From Mya arenaria (Eukaryota > Mollusca > Bivalvia > Myida > Myidae), in NCBI RefSeq assembly GCF_026914265.1, contig NC_069131.1, forward strand, positions 9,254,001 to 9,318,000: a stretch of 64,000 nucleotides of DNA, read 5' to 3'. Both the position numbers and the translations under genes were made by a program. Positions 12,912 to 25,560 of this stretch are shown here, piece by piece. A model generated the notes under the pieces. That model made no database searches, was not told where the DNA came from, and saw only the letters and a program-made list of their open reading frames with translations. Every line of letters starts with the position of its first letter. The stretch's first letter is position 1.

Positions 12912-13600
12912 TTAAAGCTGCACTCTCACAGATATACCATTTTTACAACTATTTCTTTCAATTGGAGATAGTAACGTTTTGTGTAAATATCTGCAAATCA
13001 ATGATAAATATTGCTGACAAAAAATAGGATCACAGATTTTCATATTTCCATTCAAAATTTTCAATGTCGTATTGATTAAACTTACTTATGGTTCAAGAAA
13101 ACAGCATAAAACATCAATTTCTGAACTTAAAGCTGCACTCTCACAGATTTACCATTTTTACTTTAAAAAAAAAATTCATGGAAAGAGCACGTTTTTGCAT
13201 GAATATCTGCAAACCAATTATAAGAGATTGCTTACAAAAGATCATATCACAGATTTTCATATTTCCATTCAAAAAATTATGTTTTATGGCTTATACCGTT
13301 ACAAAGGGTTTAAGAAAAATGGATTAAAAAACATTTCTTGAACTTCAATATAAAAAAACAACCCATTTTTTGTCAGCAGTCTTATATAATTAGTTTCAAT
13401 GGATTTTCGTAAAACTTTTTTTAAGACAAAAAAAAAGAAAAAAAGTGTCAAAACATTAAATCTGTGAGAGTGCAGCTTTGAATATTAAATCTGTGATTCA
13501 TTTCTTGGTCAGCAGTCTTGTATTACTGGTTTCCATGGATTTTTGCAAAAATTGGCTATAAGTTGTCAAAACGTTCATTCCGTAAGAGTGCAGGTTTAAA
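12912..13600. mobile_element. Nested MITE cluster with CTGCACTCTCACAG termini
   Basis: Left termini AAAGCTGCACTCTCACAGAT occur at 12914 and 13130, and right termini such as ATCTGTGAGAGTGCAGCTTT at about 13458-13477 and a weaker one near 13590. The 13130-13477 unit is a complete short inverted-repeat element, and the outer parts look like an older copy into which it inserted. The short reading frames in this interval are by-products of the repeat. Confidence 0.6.
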
Positions 13601-14867
13601 TACTGAAGAATAACATACACCCTCCACAACTCTTGCTCATACTTTACACGTGTCTGTCATTCCATTAGTTGCAACATTTATTCAGTCATTTATTCAATTC
13701 ATACTGCACAGATTAAATGAGCACCATGGAAAGGTGTTTTACCCATGTAATATATGTTTCTTAACTATGACGTCAAAATCAATTGGAAGTCAAGGTTTAT
13801 AATCCCACAGAATTGAAAGGTTTTGGGATGGGAATATTGTTTTGGCGTTTACTGTCATTCTGTCCATCTGGAATCATATTTTGGTAGGTATTGATAAGAA
13901 AATGATCAAAATTGGTCAGAATGTTCCTCATGATCAAACCTTGTCACTTGTAAAAGTGGGTCACATGGGGTCAGAAAGATCACTAAGTTAAATCTTAGAA
14001 AAATCTTTGGAACACACTTAAGGCATTATACATGGCCAATTATTCATGAAACTTAATCAAAATGTTTTCCTCGATGAACTCTTTGACATATTTAAATCTG
14101 GGCCACGTGATAGAAAACTGGGTCACACCTCAGCAATAGCCATTGTTGGAGGAAAACAATCTATATTCTCAGCATATCAAAGTGCAGATAGGCAAGTTCT
14201 AGGCTGATTTTCAACCTACGCATCTGTTCAAAGGTCCTGGAACTCACCTGATAAACAATCTCTGCATCAGATTTTGTATGTTCAATGTGTCAGCCAATGT
14301 GGATGTATTCTAAGTCAGTAAGATGCCTCTAGGAAATAATTTAAGTTTATGATTAAGATAGAGCTATTTTGCTACTCTCACTTCACCAATTTTATTTAAG
14401 ATCTTTCTTCATGTCATCTAAGTTTTACTTTAAATTTGGCCACATGTAACATAACAATTTTTTTCCAACATATATTTAATCATCCTTCAGCATTTGCTCA
14501 AAAGTGGGCGGCCACCTTAACGCCTCTCTGGTAACACGGGAATGGATCAATTTAAGCAATGAAAATTGATTTTACCAAATAATGTATATTTAAACAAATA
14601 CATTTGCATAAATTTTCACCATAAGGATGATGACCCAGCTTCCTTTGTGTAGGTGATTAAAAATGAAAACTGAATTTGAAACCTAAAAGTACACAAGCTT
14701 TTTATCAATTGTCATTAGCAAGTCAACAGTTTCTTGGTAGGTATATATATATATTTAAATATATTTCGAAGATACATGTATATGATTTCATACAAAATAC
14801 TTCAACAATTACCAAGACACAGATATAAAATAATGAACAAGGTACAGTTTTTTCTAAAGAAAAAACA

Positions 14868-17800
14868 TTACAAGTTATTTATGTAAGAAGACAGCTGTAC
14901 ATAGAGATCTTTGGCCTCCTGAAAGTGGGAAATTTGTACTGGATCTGGTAGATTGTTTATTTCTCTGACCTGCTCCACTATCTCTAAAAATTCTCCATCT
15001 AAATTTAAAAAATCATTTTCATATTCCTGGTGCAGATATTGCATTTCTTGCATCGAGCAGGCGTTTTTGTAATCTTCCACACCTGCAAAATAAAATTATC
15101 ACTTGCAAAGTCAAACTGCGTTGCCAATTATGCAAAACAATGGTAAATTTAAACAAGAGCTGTCACAGAGACAGCGCGCTCGACTATTCCACCGCTTTTC
15201 GGTGTATGGATTGACAGGTTTTGGTGATACATGCATGGATCACTGTTAGATTAGATTTCAGTGCAATACATGATGTGCTGAGATATTTACATAAATTGAA
15301 TTGGAAAAGTTTTCAGGTCATTTCTAAGTGATAAAAGGGGCATAATTTTGTTAAAATGCTTGATAGAGTTACCCCCTTCTGTGACAGGTTAGGGGCATGA
15401 TGGTGAAAAAGCGTGCAAAGTTTCAAAGCCATATGGACTTATTTGAGGTGGTACGCAAACTTTAACATAAGAGGTTACGCCGACGCTCAGGCGACTAGGA
15501 TAGCTCTCCTTATTCTTAGAATAGTTGATCTAAAAACAACAAGCATTCTTTATCATTACCCCAGTATACACACAAACGCTCAAAAAGGCTATCTTGATTT
15601 TAAAATAGTTCATAATAATAAGGCTATTTTTTTTCTCATTAAAATATCTTAACTCAGATACAAAAGCGACTTCTATTATGTACTCTGGCCTTAAATATTT
15701 GTTTCTGAATTTCCTTACCAATCCTATATCTTGGCCCCAAACCAAGGCTTAAGCAGATTAGAGCAAAACCTGACGAGGATTAAGTCGAGATCTTTCTTGT
15801 ACTTACCAAGGGAAAACTATTTGCGCAATAAAATTAAATTTCAATTTACCTATCAAAGCATCCAAGTGTTTTATGGTAAAATCTTTAACTTTTTTTTAAA
15901 CATACAAACATATAAAAAGTTTACCATATAATTCTACTTGTGTATGCAGAATGTCCGGAATGCCAGGAAGTGTATCCCCCACTCTTTGATTGCGAATAGA
16001 ATGGGTGTTCCAGAGATGCTTAATTTCATCCAGCTGCCTTCCAATAAATGGCAGGAGTGCATATTGCAGGCATAATCTGAAAAGTATGAACTGAATCAAT
16101 ATCTTAAGATTTGACTTTAACTATGATTATTAAGAGGTGCTGTGACTGAAAAACAAGGACATTTTTTTATGTTTTTTTTCATCACATCTTGTACAGCGCT
16201 CGAGTGAAAACAGCATTATCAAATCTTTCAGTGATTATCATGTTTAACCATAGATAATTCACTGGTATGTTGATATGTTTTACCTACCTTTGTATAGGAT
16301 CTGCCCTTTCCAATCTATTGTCCCTCTCCAACAGCTGAAATAGTAAATAGAAATATTATTTTATTTCAGGATAACTGGTAGATTTTGATTTTGGAATTTA
16401 GGTTTTAGTATTACTTTTTAAAGTTTCAGTATTCACATACCTTTAAAAAAATATTTTTTTTAACTTGAGTGTTTTCCTACATGAGCATTATAGGCAAGGA
16501 ATATTAATCCTTGTAAATTATTATGATACCAACCTTGATTTCATTCATCCAGTAGTCTGCCCGTGCATTTCTCAAGTAACCCCACCATCTCTCAATGCGC
16601 TGTAACATATAATTCAAAAGTTAAAATAAGATCAAACTATGCTTAAACAAGATTCTACCAAGTATCAGAGAAATTAGTAAAATTTTCCAAAATGATCATG
16701 CAAAAGTTAAACAAACAGTCTAAAATCCAAATGGGCACAATTATGCTAAAATTCATGTAGAGTTAACAGATCTGCAATCATCACAGAGTTTAATGATGAT
16801 GATAACTTGTAGGTTGGTTTGATACAGTCTTAAATTGAGGATGGATGACTGATTGACTGGATGGTCGGACAGACTGGAGGAAAACCAAAAGTCCTCTCCA
16901 GTCCAGTACAGGGCTTTTAAATTGTTGATACTGTTTTAAATCAAAATTCAATACCTGATTAGATGTGGATCGTCCATATAAAAAAGCTCGTTCACTGTCC
17001 CTAAGAGCTCTTTGAACTGCTGCCACTGCTCCATTTTCAGTGCCTCTGTCACCTCGGACTCTTAGAGGGAACCCTTCGAATTAAACATTAGATTGACATA
17101 TTTAATCCACTCAGAACATCAGGACAATAATTGTATTGATTCACACAATAACACAGACATTTTTCTCCTGTTATTATATACAAAATGTATCAAACCATCA
17201 ACAAGATACTATACAAATATGTGTACTTACCACCTTCTTGGTTGACTGCTTCTATGAAGTATGATGCAATAACTTCTGGTCTTTTGTTTGTAATTCCTGC
17301 CTTTAACCACATCACCTTCCTGCTGAAACTAATTGATTTCATGATAGGTGTTATTTGATATATACAACAATATTATCAAAACTCATCACACTGCAGAAAT
17401 TTCAAATGCAAATTGCAAGTAAATGCATGAAGTATGTTCAATAGCTTAAATCTTAAATAGCAGTATTTATATAAATAGTATCGTAGAATTGAGACTTGTT
17501 TTGTTTTTTTACAACTACAAACTACAAATATTAATTCTCTTTTTTAATGAACTGATTCAAGTCATTTACGACCTCATGTTCATTTTTTTGTAAAGTTTTT
17601 GTAATAGCTGTGTTGTTTTAAAAAAAGAGTTTTAATTCTGGACATAACAAGAGCTGTCACGCTCGACTATTCTGCCGCTTTCAGTGTAAGGATTGAAAAG
17701 TTTTGGTGAAACATGCATGGATCACTGTTTGATTAGATTTCAATGCAATACATGATGTACGGAGATAATAACATAAAATTTAATGTGGTTACATGCAAAA

Positions 17801-20800
17801 TTTTAACCAGAATTTTTAAGTGCAATAATAAAGGGCCATTATTTGCAAAAGACAGACAGTTATCTTACTTGATTATTCAATTAGGTTGTGTGGTTTAATA
17901 CCATTGTATAAAGTCTCAATGCAAGACCTCAAGTAGTTGCAGAGTTATTAACATATGTGTGCTTGCACGCAAAACCTTAACCAAGGGGTGATTAACCAAG
18001 GGGTGACACTGAAGCCGACGCTGATGCTTGGGTGAGTAGTATAGCTCTCCTTATTCTGCGAATAGTCGAGCTAAAAATGAAAAATAACAATTACCCATCT
18101 ATGCATCCATGTATATAGATCCCATAGGGAGCAAGCTTGTCATATCCATCTGAAACAGAATTAAAAAACATACACAATTATTTACTTCAAATGGCATGTT
18201 TTAAAAAAATAGAACCAACAAACTCTCTCAATTGGTCATATATATATTGATATGAAATGTGTTATTGCCATTATTTCTTAAAATAAGAAATAACACATGA
18301 CACAACAGACATGAACAGTTACTGGATTGTATGAAAACAGATGATTTCTTGGCCATTCCCTTACTATTTTATGTTCCGCCAGAGAACAAATGAACGGAAA
18401 GACAAACTGACGTCAGAAAAACTGAATTCGTCTCAATGATTTGCTAGAAATTTACAACCTTTTTAAGGCAAAACAATACTAATTATGTGCATTTATTTTG
18501 TGTTTAATGCTGTAAAAGTACTTTTGCTTACTGGAACCACCTTTCTTAATATATTTACATACATAACAGATGGTTTGACAAATTTAGTTTTTTCTATTTA
18601 AAAAAACAAGAACTAAAATACTTGAACATACCCAAATGCCATACATAGTTTGGGCCCTGCAACAGAAATATGTTTCATCTCAATATTTCATGGACTAAGA
18701 ACAATTTTGACACATTCAAAATAAATACAAGTATTTCTGATCCTTTATTGGAATATCTAAATGAAACTTTATCATAATCATAAGCATTCATCACATCAAA
18801 CAGGGTCGCCCATCAAGCATGTCTTCAAAAATATGGCATGACCTTAAGTGTAATAAGTTTCCTTAAAGATGTTGGCGTGTTGATGGGCTCCGTGACTTAT
18901 TGAGTAAAAAGTTTGATGACAAATGATTATTGGTGAAACTAAATAAAAAGTCTTACAAAATTAGTTTTAAATATATAATATAATTTTGTGCATAAATTTA
19001 ATGTTATCAATTACTGATCATAATATTTTACCTCAAGCATTAAGTGCTCTGACAGGTAAGCTTTAAATGGGTAAAAAAATGTTTCAATAATTGGAATGTT
19101 CTCATTGAAACTGCTTATGTTCAAAATTCCTTAAATCTTTTGGAATTTGCATTTTATTAGCTTACCCTCGAAATGTATTGGCGGCGTCTCAGTCTATGGC
19201 GTTTTCGTCTTTCCACTCCCTCTGGGTCAATTATTCGAACTAGTTCTCTGCTTAGTTCCCTGAAAAGTATATCAAGAATACCTGCAAATCGCCCAACATA
19301 GAAAAGTGAATGTTAAACTAAACAGACATATATCAAAATCAATCAAACAATAGTGTTCTACCCAGGGTGTAGTGCAGTGCCTTAATAGCTTAAAATGTGA
19401 CCTTCACCAGAATAGTTTGTATAGATAATATAGTTTAATACATGGTCTGTAATGTCCTGAAATATGGTCTGTAATGTCACCAATGTCTGTTATGTCTGGT
19501 AGCTAATGCCCATGGTCGTTAATGTCTGTGACCTGTTTAAACTACAGTATACTAAATAGTTTACATCATTACAACTTTAAACCAATTTAACATTTAATGT
19601 AGCCATTGGACCAAGATGACTCTGTTCCACTCACCTGAGTAATATGTTCTTCCAGTCATCAATGAATGTGAAGTTTTTATGCAGTAAAATCAAAAAAAGA
19701 GCAAGTTTTGACCCCCATGTCACTATTTAAAGAAAACTGGATGAAGACCACTAGAAAATGCCTTGTAACAAATATCTTAGCTCTAACTTTTGTGCTATAG
19801 ATGAAAAAGGTTACCACTCTAAGAACTTATAATATAATATATATAAATATAGCCAGGGCTTTTCTGCCCATTTTTGGAAAAAGACACTAGACATTTCTGA
19901 AAATTTGCATCAAATTGTGAAATTTAACAGTTAAAAATAAAAAGTGTTCTAGTCTCCTACGAATGAAGAAATTATTTAAAACAATTTCCCCTTAAAAAAG
20001 ACCCAAACAAGCTGAAAGATCAATCCTTGTGGTGTAGTCATCACAATTGCAATAATTCATGGCGGATAATATTTAATACTGATCTCTGATTGTGATGAAA
20101 ATCAATGATTTCTGAATTCAAGTATCCCCAAACTTTACATCACATAATGTTTTTAGGAGGTTGATTGAACCAATACATGTAACACTACTTTCGCCATTTT
20201 TTATTTATTTTTTTAATTTTGGTTTGGATTTTTTTTCTTAAAATTGAGACAAATATCACATATTTTGCTTTGGGAATGTGTCGGATAGTCAGACCTTTAG
20301 GTACTATAGAAAAAAAACAGTGAGAGTGTTTAGTAGGTGTGAGAACAATTATATTACCTTGTTATTCTCATATTGTGCTTTACTGACAACGTCCTTCGTA
20401 GCTGCTCTGACCCAGCAACACCATTACTAATTTCACTCTGAAAAATATAATTGTATTATTAATATTAAAAAAAAGAAAAGCGGATAAGGAACAAATGCTG
20501 CAATACATAATTCTGTTTCTGTTATATATGCTTATATATGCTTCTCACATTACTTCTATTTATAATGTTCCTCAAACATTAATCCTTACATCTAAGTTGC
20601 ATCCACCTTTAATTTGATATGTTAACTAAATCCCTTTAAAATGCCAGATTATTCTTATAAGTTGAGTTTTTAAACATAGTCAGTGTTTGACAATTTGATC
20701 CAATAAGCAAATTAACTATGTTTTGTGTTACCGTGGCTTGATTAATAATGTTGACCACATTATCATCAAGTTGTCCTCTTCTCCGCAACCCGAGAGACGG

Positions 20801-23545
20801 TATCAGCTTCCTTTGCAGATAACTGAAACTACAAACACGTTACATAAAATACAATTAAATGCTATTAACCATTTGACATAAATTATCTTAAAGTGTAACA
20901 TAAATATCTGATGCAAAGTATTATGTACATACAAATAGTGAAAATTGATATAAATGGTTATCAAAATATAAGTGTTTAACAATTTCATCTCAATACAAGT
21001 TATGCACCAGTCATTCAATTGTAATCACGCCCCCCCCCCCCCCCGGTCCGGGAATAGCCGGGACTTTGACTTTCGGTCCAGCAAACCCCGGGTAAAATCT
21101 CCGCCCTCCGGGGTCGGACTGATGGTCAAAACCCCGCCAAATTCCCACGCACCCCAGGGAGACTAGGTAAGGCAAATCCACCGCTATATTTTGCCCAAAG
21201 TTAAAACCACCGCATTCACCCGGCACTGCGGGGCCACCTGAAAGGTAAATACACGGCCCATGTCCCCGGCTATCCCCCGGACCTTGGGGGGGGGATGGGG
21301 GCAGTGGTTACAATTGACTGGTGCATTAAGCAGATTAAACATTCTTTTCAAATTTCAAGGTTAAACAATTTCAGACATATTAAATAATTGACTCAAATCT
21401 CTTTAAGTTTATGTGCTGCCTGGATAGACAGACCACATAATAATTTTGGAATTATATTCACCGCCTGTGCCTTGAAAATTTAGATAAAAAGTCAACTTAA
21501 AATACAAAATGTAGCCAAAATAGCTATGATAATGGCAATTTTACATTTTTTAAAATTATTTTTACAAACATTATAAGGTGAAAGACTTAGTCTTGTCAAG
21601 ATTTTGTCTCTTTTTCAAGAATTTCATTGCCTTTTTATTCATAAATGTAATCTGCGTTTGTCAAATTGGCAAAAAAGTGAATTTGATGAAATTACTGATT
21701 ACATTTTATCAGTATACCTTCGCTAACTCAGCAATTAATTTCTAGAATACATTATTCTTACCTTATGGTACACTCATGTCTGGTTTCTAGAAGATGGTGT
21801 ATCAACCTATAGTTGTAACCCAAGTGATGGTATTGTCGGATATGCTCCTTTATATCTGTAAATTATCAGAAGACTACAGTGACAGTAAATAAATACTAAG
21901 TATACCGTGCATACCAGGAGTGATCCAGAAATGTAATTTATTCATAGTTTGGTAGAAGGAATTAAAAAATAAGTGTGCAACACATTTTGAATTTGTCTTT
22001 TGACCCGCTTCAGCAACAGATCTATGCAAGGTTGGAGCTCGTGTAATAATGATGTACGCGGCAAATTAAACAATGTAGTTTTACATACCTCGCAAATGTT
22101 TAGAGTTACGCCATCATTTTCTTGAATTAGGTGCATTTGCACAACTTTATACATTTGGCTACATTAAGTTAGCAGACTCATGCATAACTCTGTGCAAATT
22201 TTACGTAGAGATTTCTATATTTCTCTAATGACACAAATAGATCTGATTATGACAGGAAAGCCGAGAATTTGTATTGCATGTAAAAGTTTATTCCCTGTGC
22301 TCACGGTTTACTGTAAATTAATCCAGTTTTTAATGAAAATTACTTCAAGCTCTGAATAGTCTAAGTAACTACACTTGACTTTGTGTATTACACATGGCTT
22401 AAGCGTAATTTTGAGTATAAATTATTGCTTGGTTCAAATTCGTTGGAGGATGTTGAACACAGCTTCCTTGATTGGACATTGCCATGATGCATCATTTAAT
22501 CGATTACAATTTTTTATTTGCGAATAGTTTTATTAAATAATATTATATATAGCTCACTCTTGGTATACTGTATACCGAGTATTATATATTACCTACAAAA
22601 CATTACCAAGAATTATAATTATGTTACTTATGTATTATATATTTTATGCTTATATGTAATCAGCTGTTAATTCAGTGTCCTTTGTTGTTATTATGAAGTT
22701 TGGTTTGGTCCATTCTTATCCACCAGTGAATACGTTAGAATAATCATTATCAGGGGCGTAGCCAGCGTTACGCACTTACGTAACATCAATTTGAGAAATG
22801 AAAAAAAATATATATATCGCAAAAATGGCATCAAAATCGAGGGCATAGCTAAATATTGATATCAAAATATTATAAAGGGAAGAACAGGCTATAGTAAACA
22901 TTGATTCTCTGTACTAGATAGCTTACTGTGGCTAAACCAATCACTTTGTTACTACGAAGTCAGCGGCCTCGAACCTATAAATCACTTCAAATACACATCA
23001 GTGCTCAACATGTTAGTTCCATTTTCATTGTTGTCCCCTGGGACCCCCCCCCCCCGAGCACCTTCGGCTACAGGTGTAGTCGCCCTTCCAACCCCCCATC
23101 CGTGCGTAACATTCAGTAAAGGCTGACTACGCCCCTGATTATCATGCCTCTGATGAATGAGAATGATTATGGTCTCGAGTATATACATGTTAAATCTTTG
23201 ATGGGAAGTTTGGATTCTGTCTTGGTTAAAAAATGATAAGGGTTTTGGGTGAAAGCTTCAAAATGAATACCAACAGGCGTGAGCGCTGTCAAGACCGTCT
23301 TCAATAACGGTCGTTTCACAACAACCTAAATTGTTAATTGATCTAATTATTATTGCCTAAATTAGTAATCGTCTTATCAGATCTCCAGTATCGTTAATTT
23401 TAAAATCACAAACCAAAGACAAACGAGTATTACATATTTTTTATAAAGATTAAAAGATATATGACGTTTATCACTTTCAATTCTATATTACAATGCAAAA
23501 CAGCTTTAACAATGAAAATATGCACATACCTTCTGTCACGCGCAT
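14868..23545 (-). CDS. Integrase-like DDE-core protein, 383 aa, 13 exons, uninterrupted
   Basis: Exons in transcript order: 23545-23530, 21855-21762, 20822-20732, 20437-20358, 19259-19166, 18656-18632, 18149-18095, 17328-17231, 17073-16955, 16599-16534, 16334-16288, 16076-15925 and 15082-14868. Every intron is GT-AG and the phases close over 1,152 nt. Residues about 5-65 look like helix-turn-helix DNA binding (IKEHIRQYHHLGYNYRLIHH), followed near residue 108-120 by the basic motif DPEGVERRKRHRLRRR. The core has WHLDGYDKL (Asp134), GDRGTENG (Asp193) and RIERWWGYL (Glu227), the expected D-D-E triad with about 33 residues between the last two. The C-terminus has LWNTHSIR, typical of the family Pfam calls an integrase core domain in fish, cnidarian and molluscan proteins (recalled). 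The 25-nt and 16-nt exons are notable. Its role is unknown: a domesticated transposase or an active mobile gene are both possible. Confidence 0.8.
15155..15537 (+). repeat. GAGCTGTCAC bivalve-type repeat, copy 1
   Basis: It begins GAGCTGTCACAGAGACAGCG, followed by CGCTCGACTATTCCACCGC, and ends with TAGCTCTCCTTATTCTTAG and GAATAGTTGATCTAAAAA. The start and end contain related, roughly inverted pieces (CTCGACTATTC and GAATAGTTGA). It lies in intron 12 of the integrase-like gene. This head is one I associate with abundant bivalve repeats. Confidence 0.6.
17649..18076 (+). repeat. GAGCTGTCAC bivalve-type repeat, copy 2
   Basis: Same head (GAGCTGTCACGCTCGACTAT) and same tail (AGCTCTCCTTATTCTGCGAA, then TAGTCGAGCTAAAAA) as the copy at 15155-15537, with a diverged middle. 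It lies in intron 7 of the integrase-like gene, so two copies of one family have entered introns of the same gene in the same orientation. Confidence 0.6.
19854..20115 (+). repeat. CAGGGCTTTTTC-type dispersed repeat, copy 3
   Basis: It starts CAGGGCTTTTCTGCCCATTT and proceeds through AAAAAGACACTAGACATTT, a CCCCTT block and AGATCAATCCTTGTGG, matching the reversed copy at 950-1255 block by block. It is in intron 4 of the integrase-like gene. Confidence 0.5.
21001..21327 (+). mobile_element. MITE-like element, TGCACCAGT family, copy 3 (both ends present)
   Basis: The left end TATGCACCAGTCATTCAATT and the right end GTTACAATTGACTGGTGCAT are inverted apart from a short insertion on the left. The interior has a C-run of 16, CTTTCGGTCCAGCAAACCCC and a G-run near 21285. 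It lies in intron 2 of the integrase-like gene. The reading frames across it on both strands are compositional artefacts. Confidence 0.75.
22751..23137 (+). mobile_element. Short inverted-repeat element, CAGGGGCGTAGCC termini
   Basis: The left end CAGGGGCGTAGCCAGCGTTA and the right end GGCTGACTACGCCCCTG are inverted. The bases ATTAT lie immediately outside both ends (22746-22750 and 23138-23142), a plausible short target duplication. Ends of this type are seen in hAT-like non-autonomous elements, but hAT duplications are normally 8 bp, so the superfamily is open. It lies in intron 1 of the integrase-like gene. Confidence 0.65.
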
Positions 23546-23631
23546 TTTGTCACACTCTTAGTCCCCACGGCTATGAACTTTAAAAAAGACAATCAATCTC
23601 GCTAAATGCCGCGATACTTTGGCATAATCAT

Positions 23632-24001
23632 TCCCGGGGAAATCTAATAATTATAATCTCCGGGTTTTTGACTTTTCATTCCCGGGGATAATAATTATGA
23701 TCTCCGGAAATTTTGGTTGCACTTATTGATGATTATTATTATGATCTCCGGGTTTCTGACTCTTTTTCCGGGGATAATTAAAATTATGATCTCCGGAATT
23801 CTTGGTTGCAATTCCCGGAGATGATTATTATTATGATCTCCGGAATTCTGACTCTTTTTCCGGGGATAATTATAATTATGATCTCCGGGATTCTTGTGTG
23901 CAAATCCCGGAGATAATTGTAATTAAGATCTCCGGAGAATTAATTCCCGGGGATAATATTTTTTCTATTGAAATATATAGGCAAAATTATGATCTCCGGA
24001 A
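23632..24001. repeat. Array of eight CCGG-ended palindromes with alternating spacers
   Basis: About eight units of 27-32 bp each begin CCCGGGGAT or CCCGGAGAT and end ATGATCTCCGG, with an AT-only middle, so each is a palindrome. They recur every 45-47 bp. The spacers alternate between a TCTGACTCTTTTT type and a TTCTTGGTTGCAATT type, giving a two-unit higher-order period of about 94 bp. The array starts 87 bp upstream of the integrase-like start codon and could overlap its promoter. It is not a CRISPR: the repeats are the palindromes and this is animal DNA. Confidence 0.8.
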
Positions 24002-24473
24002 AGGTGAACTCCGGCCTTCCATAAGAAACATTTGCTTAGTCACATCAAAACAACATGAACAGTGTTGTATAAACGACGAAGCTCATATTGTTTTATGTTA
24101 GTAACGGTTTAAGCCATTAATTTTCGAACGAAAATATGAAAATCAGCGATCCGATCTTTTTGTCAGCAATCTTTTTTCACTGGTTTTCAGATATTCACGC
24201 AAAATGCAAATGCTCTTTCCTCTTTCGAAAAAAAAGATGCCACGTTCGTCTTGGCGCGGGTCGGCACGGGTGAATTTGACGATAAACGGTTTTCGTAGTT
24301 ATTGTGGCCGTTTATGCGGTATTAGAACTTACGTCACAGACTGCCATATCCCCGACAACATAAAACAGAAGAATGATACGTTGGATTTGTTGGTATATCT
24401 AGCATTTAGATTACATAATTCCAGTATCATTGTATCGTTATAGATCGTATATTACATGAGTTTGCGCAAACTT

Positions 24474-25560
24474 GAACAGCCCCATTGCATACCATACCCC
24501 AATAAAATGTCGAATTTTAATATTTATATTTACATTTATTTAAATCTACATTTCTGCTAAAATAAATTGATTATTCAAGAGAAATTAGTATGTTTTCTTT
24601 CTCTCGTTGTTCTCAATGGTGGGTAAATTAGAACAGCTATCGTAACCTAATTTTATACGACAATGAATGCACACATAAAATAGTTCCTTATTTATATGTT
24701 TTTTCCTATATTTTTAAGGTCAAGTATATTATAAATACGTATTATAACTGAATTACAACTAGAAAAATACAACTCGAGTTATAAAAAAATAACAATAACC
24801 AGCAAACATCAAAAATATCGCCACCTACAAAGTTCTCATTATATCTTGCGATAATACCCGATACTAGCGTTTGTTAAGTCACGAGCTTTCAAATTGGAGA
24901 GCAATTCCAGTCAATTTACATGTTGAGCGTTATGTTGAAGAATCAGTTGGTGTATGAATCATGTTGGAATACGGTGTTGGACAAATCAGCAAGTGCATTG
25001 TCATTTGTTTGGAAGTAAACATTCAATGAGGCTGAAACGTCTCTATGGAAACGACAGTAGCGGTGGGTGGGGTAACATGAACTTTCGCGGAAGGAAAGCC
25101 AGAGGACGCGAAAAGACTTGTTAAACTGATATCTTTCTTCTGGACGTTGCTGGGTGCACTACAATATGTTATTGTTTCATTTCCTCGATTTCCTGTTTTG
25201 TCAGATGCTTTTTTTACCAAATGTCAATCCCAAATTCCTAAATAAGTCTTCTTCATTGTAATTTTATATTTCTTCAACTGTCACCATCATGAAATCATCT
25301 ACATTAAAATTAATCAAATTATCGTTGCTTGTTTTGTTTTAACTGCTTTACTGCATATTACAGTTATGCATGTTGCCAATAATTTACTACGATTTCATTG
25401 AAAAAAATAGTTCCGTAGTAAATATGCCCCGCCAATAAGTATTATTGCGCCCTATGACAGGACAGAAGTATCAAACAAACAAACGCGATTTCGATGGGAA
25501 ATGCCATTGCACTGTATACAGATATAATGTGAAATTGATAAACAACAATCTTCGCTAATG
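24474..25560 (+). repeat. 1.1-kb dispersed repeat, copy 1
   Basis: The segment matches 39060-40160 almost throughout, in the same orientation. Shared landmarks are TGCATACCATACCCCAATAA at the left end, TTGAAGAATCAGTTGGTGTA in the middle and TATTGCGCCCTATGACAGGA near the right end. No intact protein frame is conserved between the copies, so it is probably a non-autonomous element or the remnant of one. Confidence 0.75.

Larger units (their letters stand above)
10741..14867. other. Intergenic space between two convergent genes, filled with repeats
   Basis: This stretch separates the zinc-ribbon stop from the integrase-like stop. It holds two copies of the AGCTCCACTGGCC repeat (about 11044-11460 and 12291-12680), a CAGGGCTTTTTC repeat (11626-11830) and a nested cluster of CTGCACTCTCACAG elements (12912-13600). 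From 13600 to 14867 I see only AT-rich sequence with weak repeat character. No exon or polyadenylation signal could be assigned with confidence. Confidence 0.45.

Noticed and set aside
23632-24001. CRISPR-like regular array
   Set aside because: The genome is an animal's, the repeated part is a palindrome with AT-only centre, spacers are only of two alternating types, and no cas genes exist.
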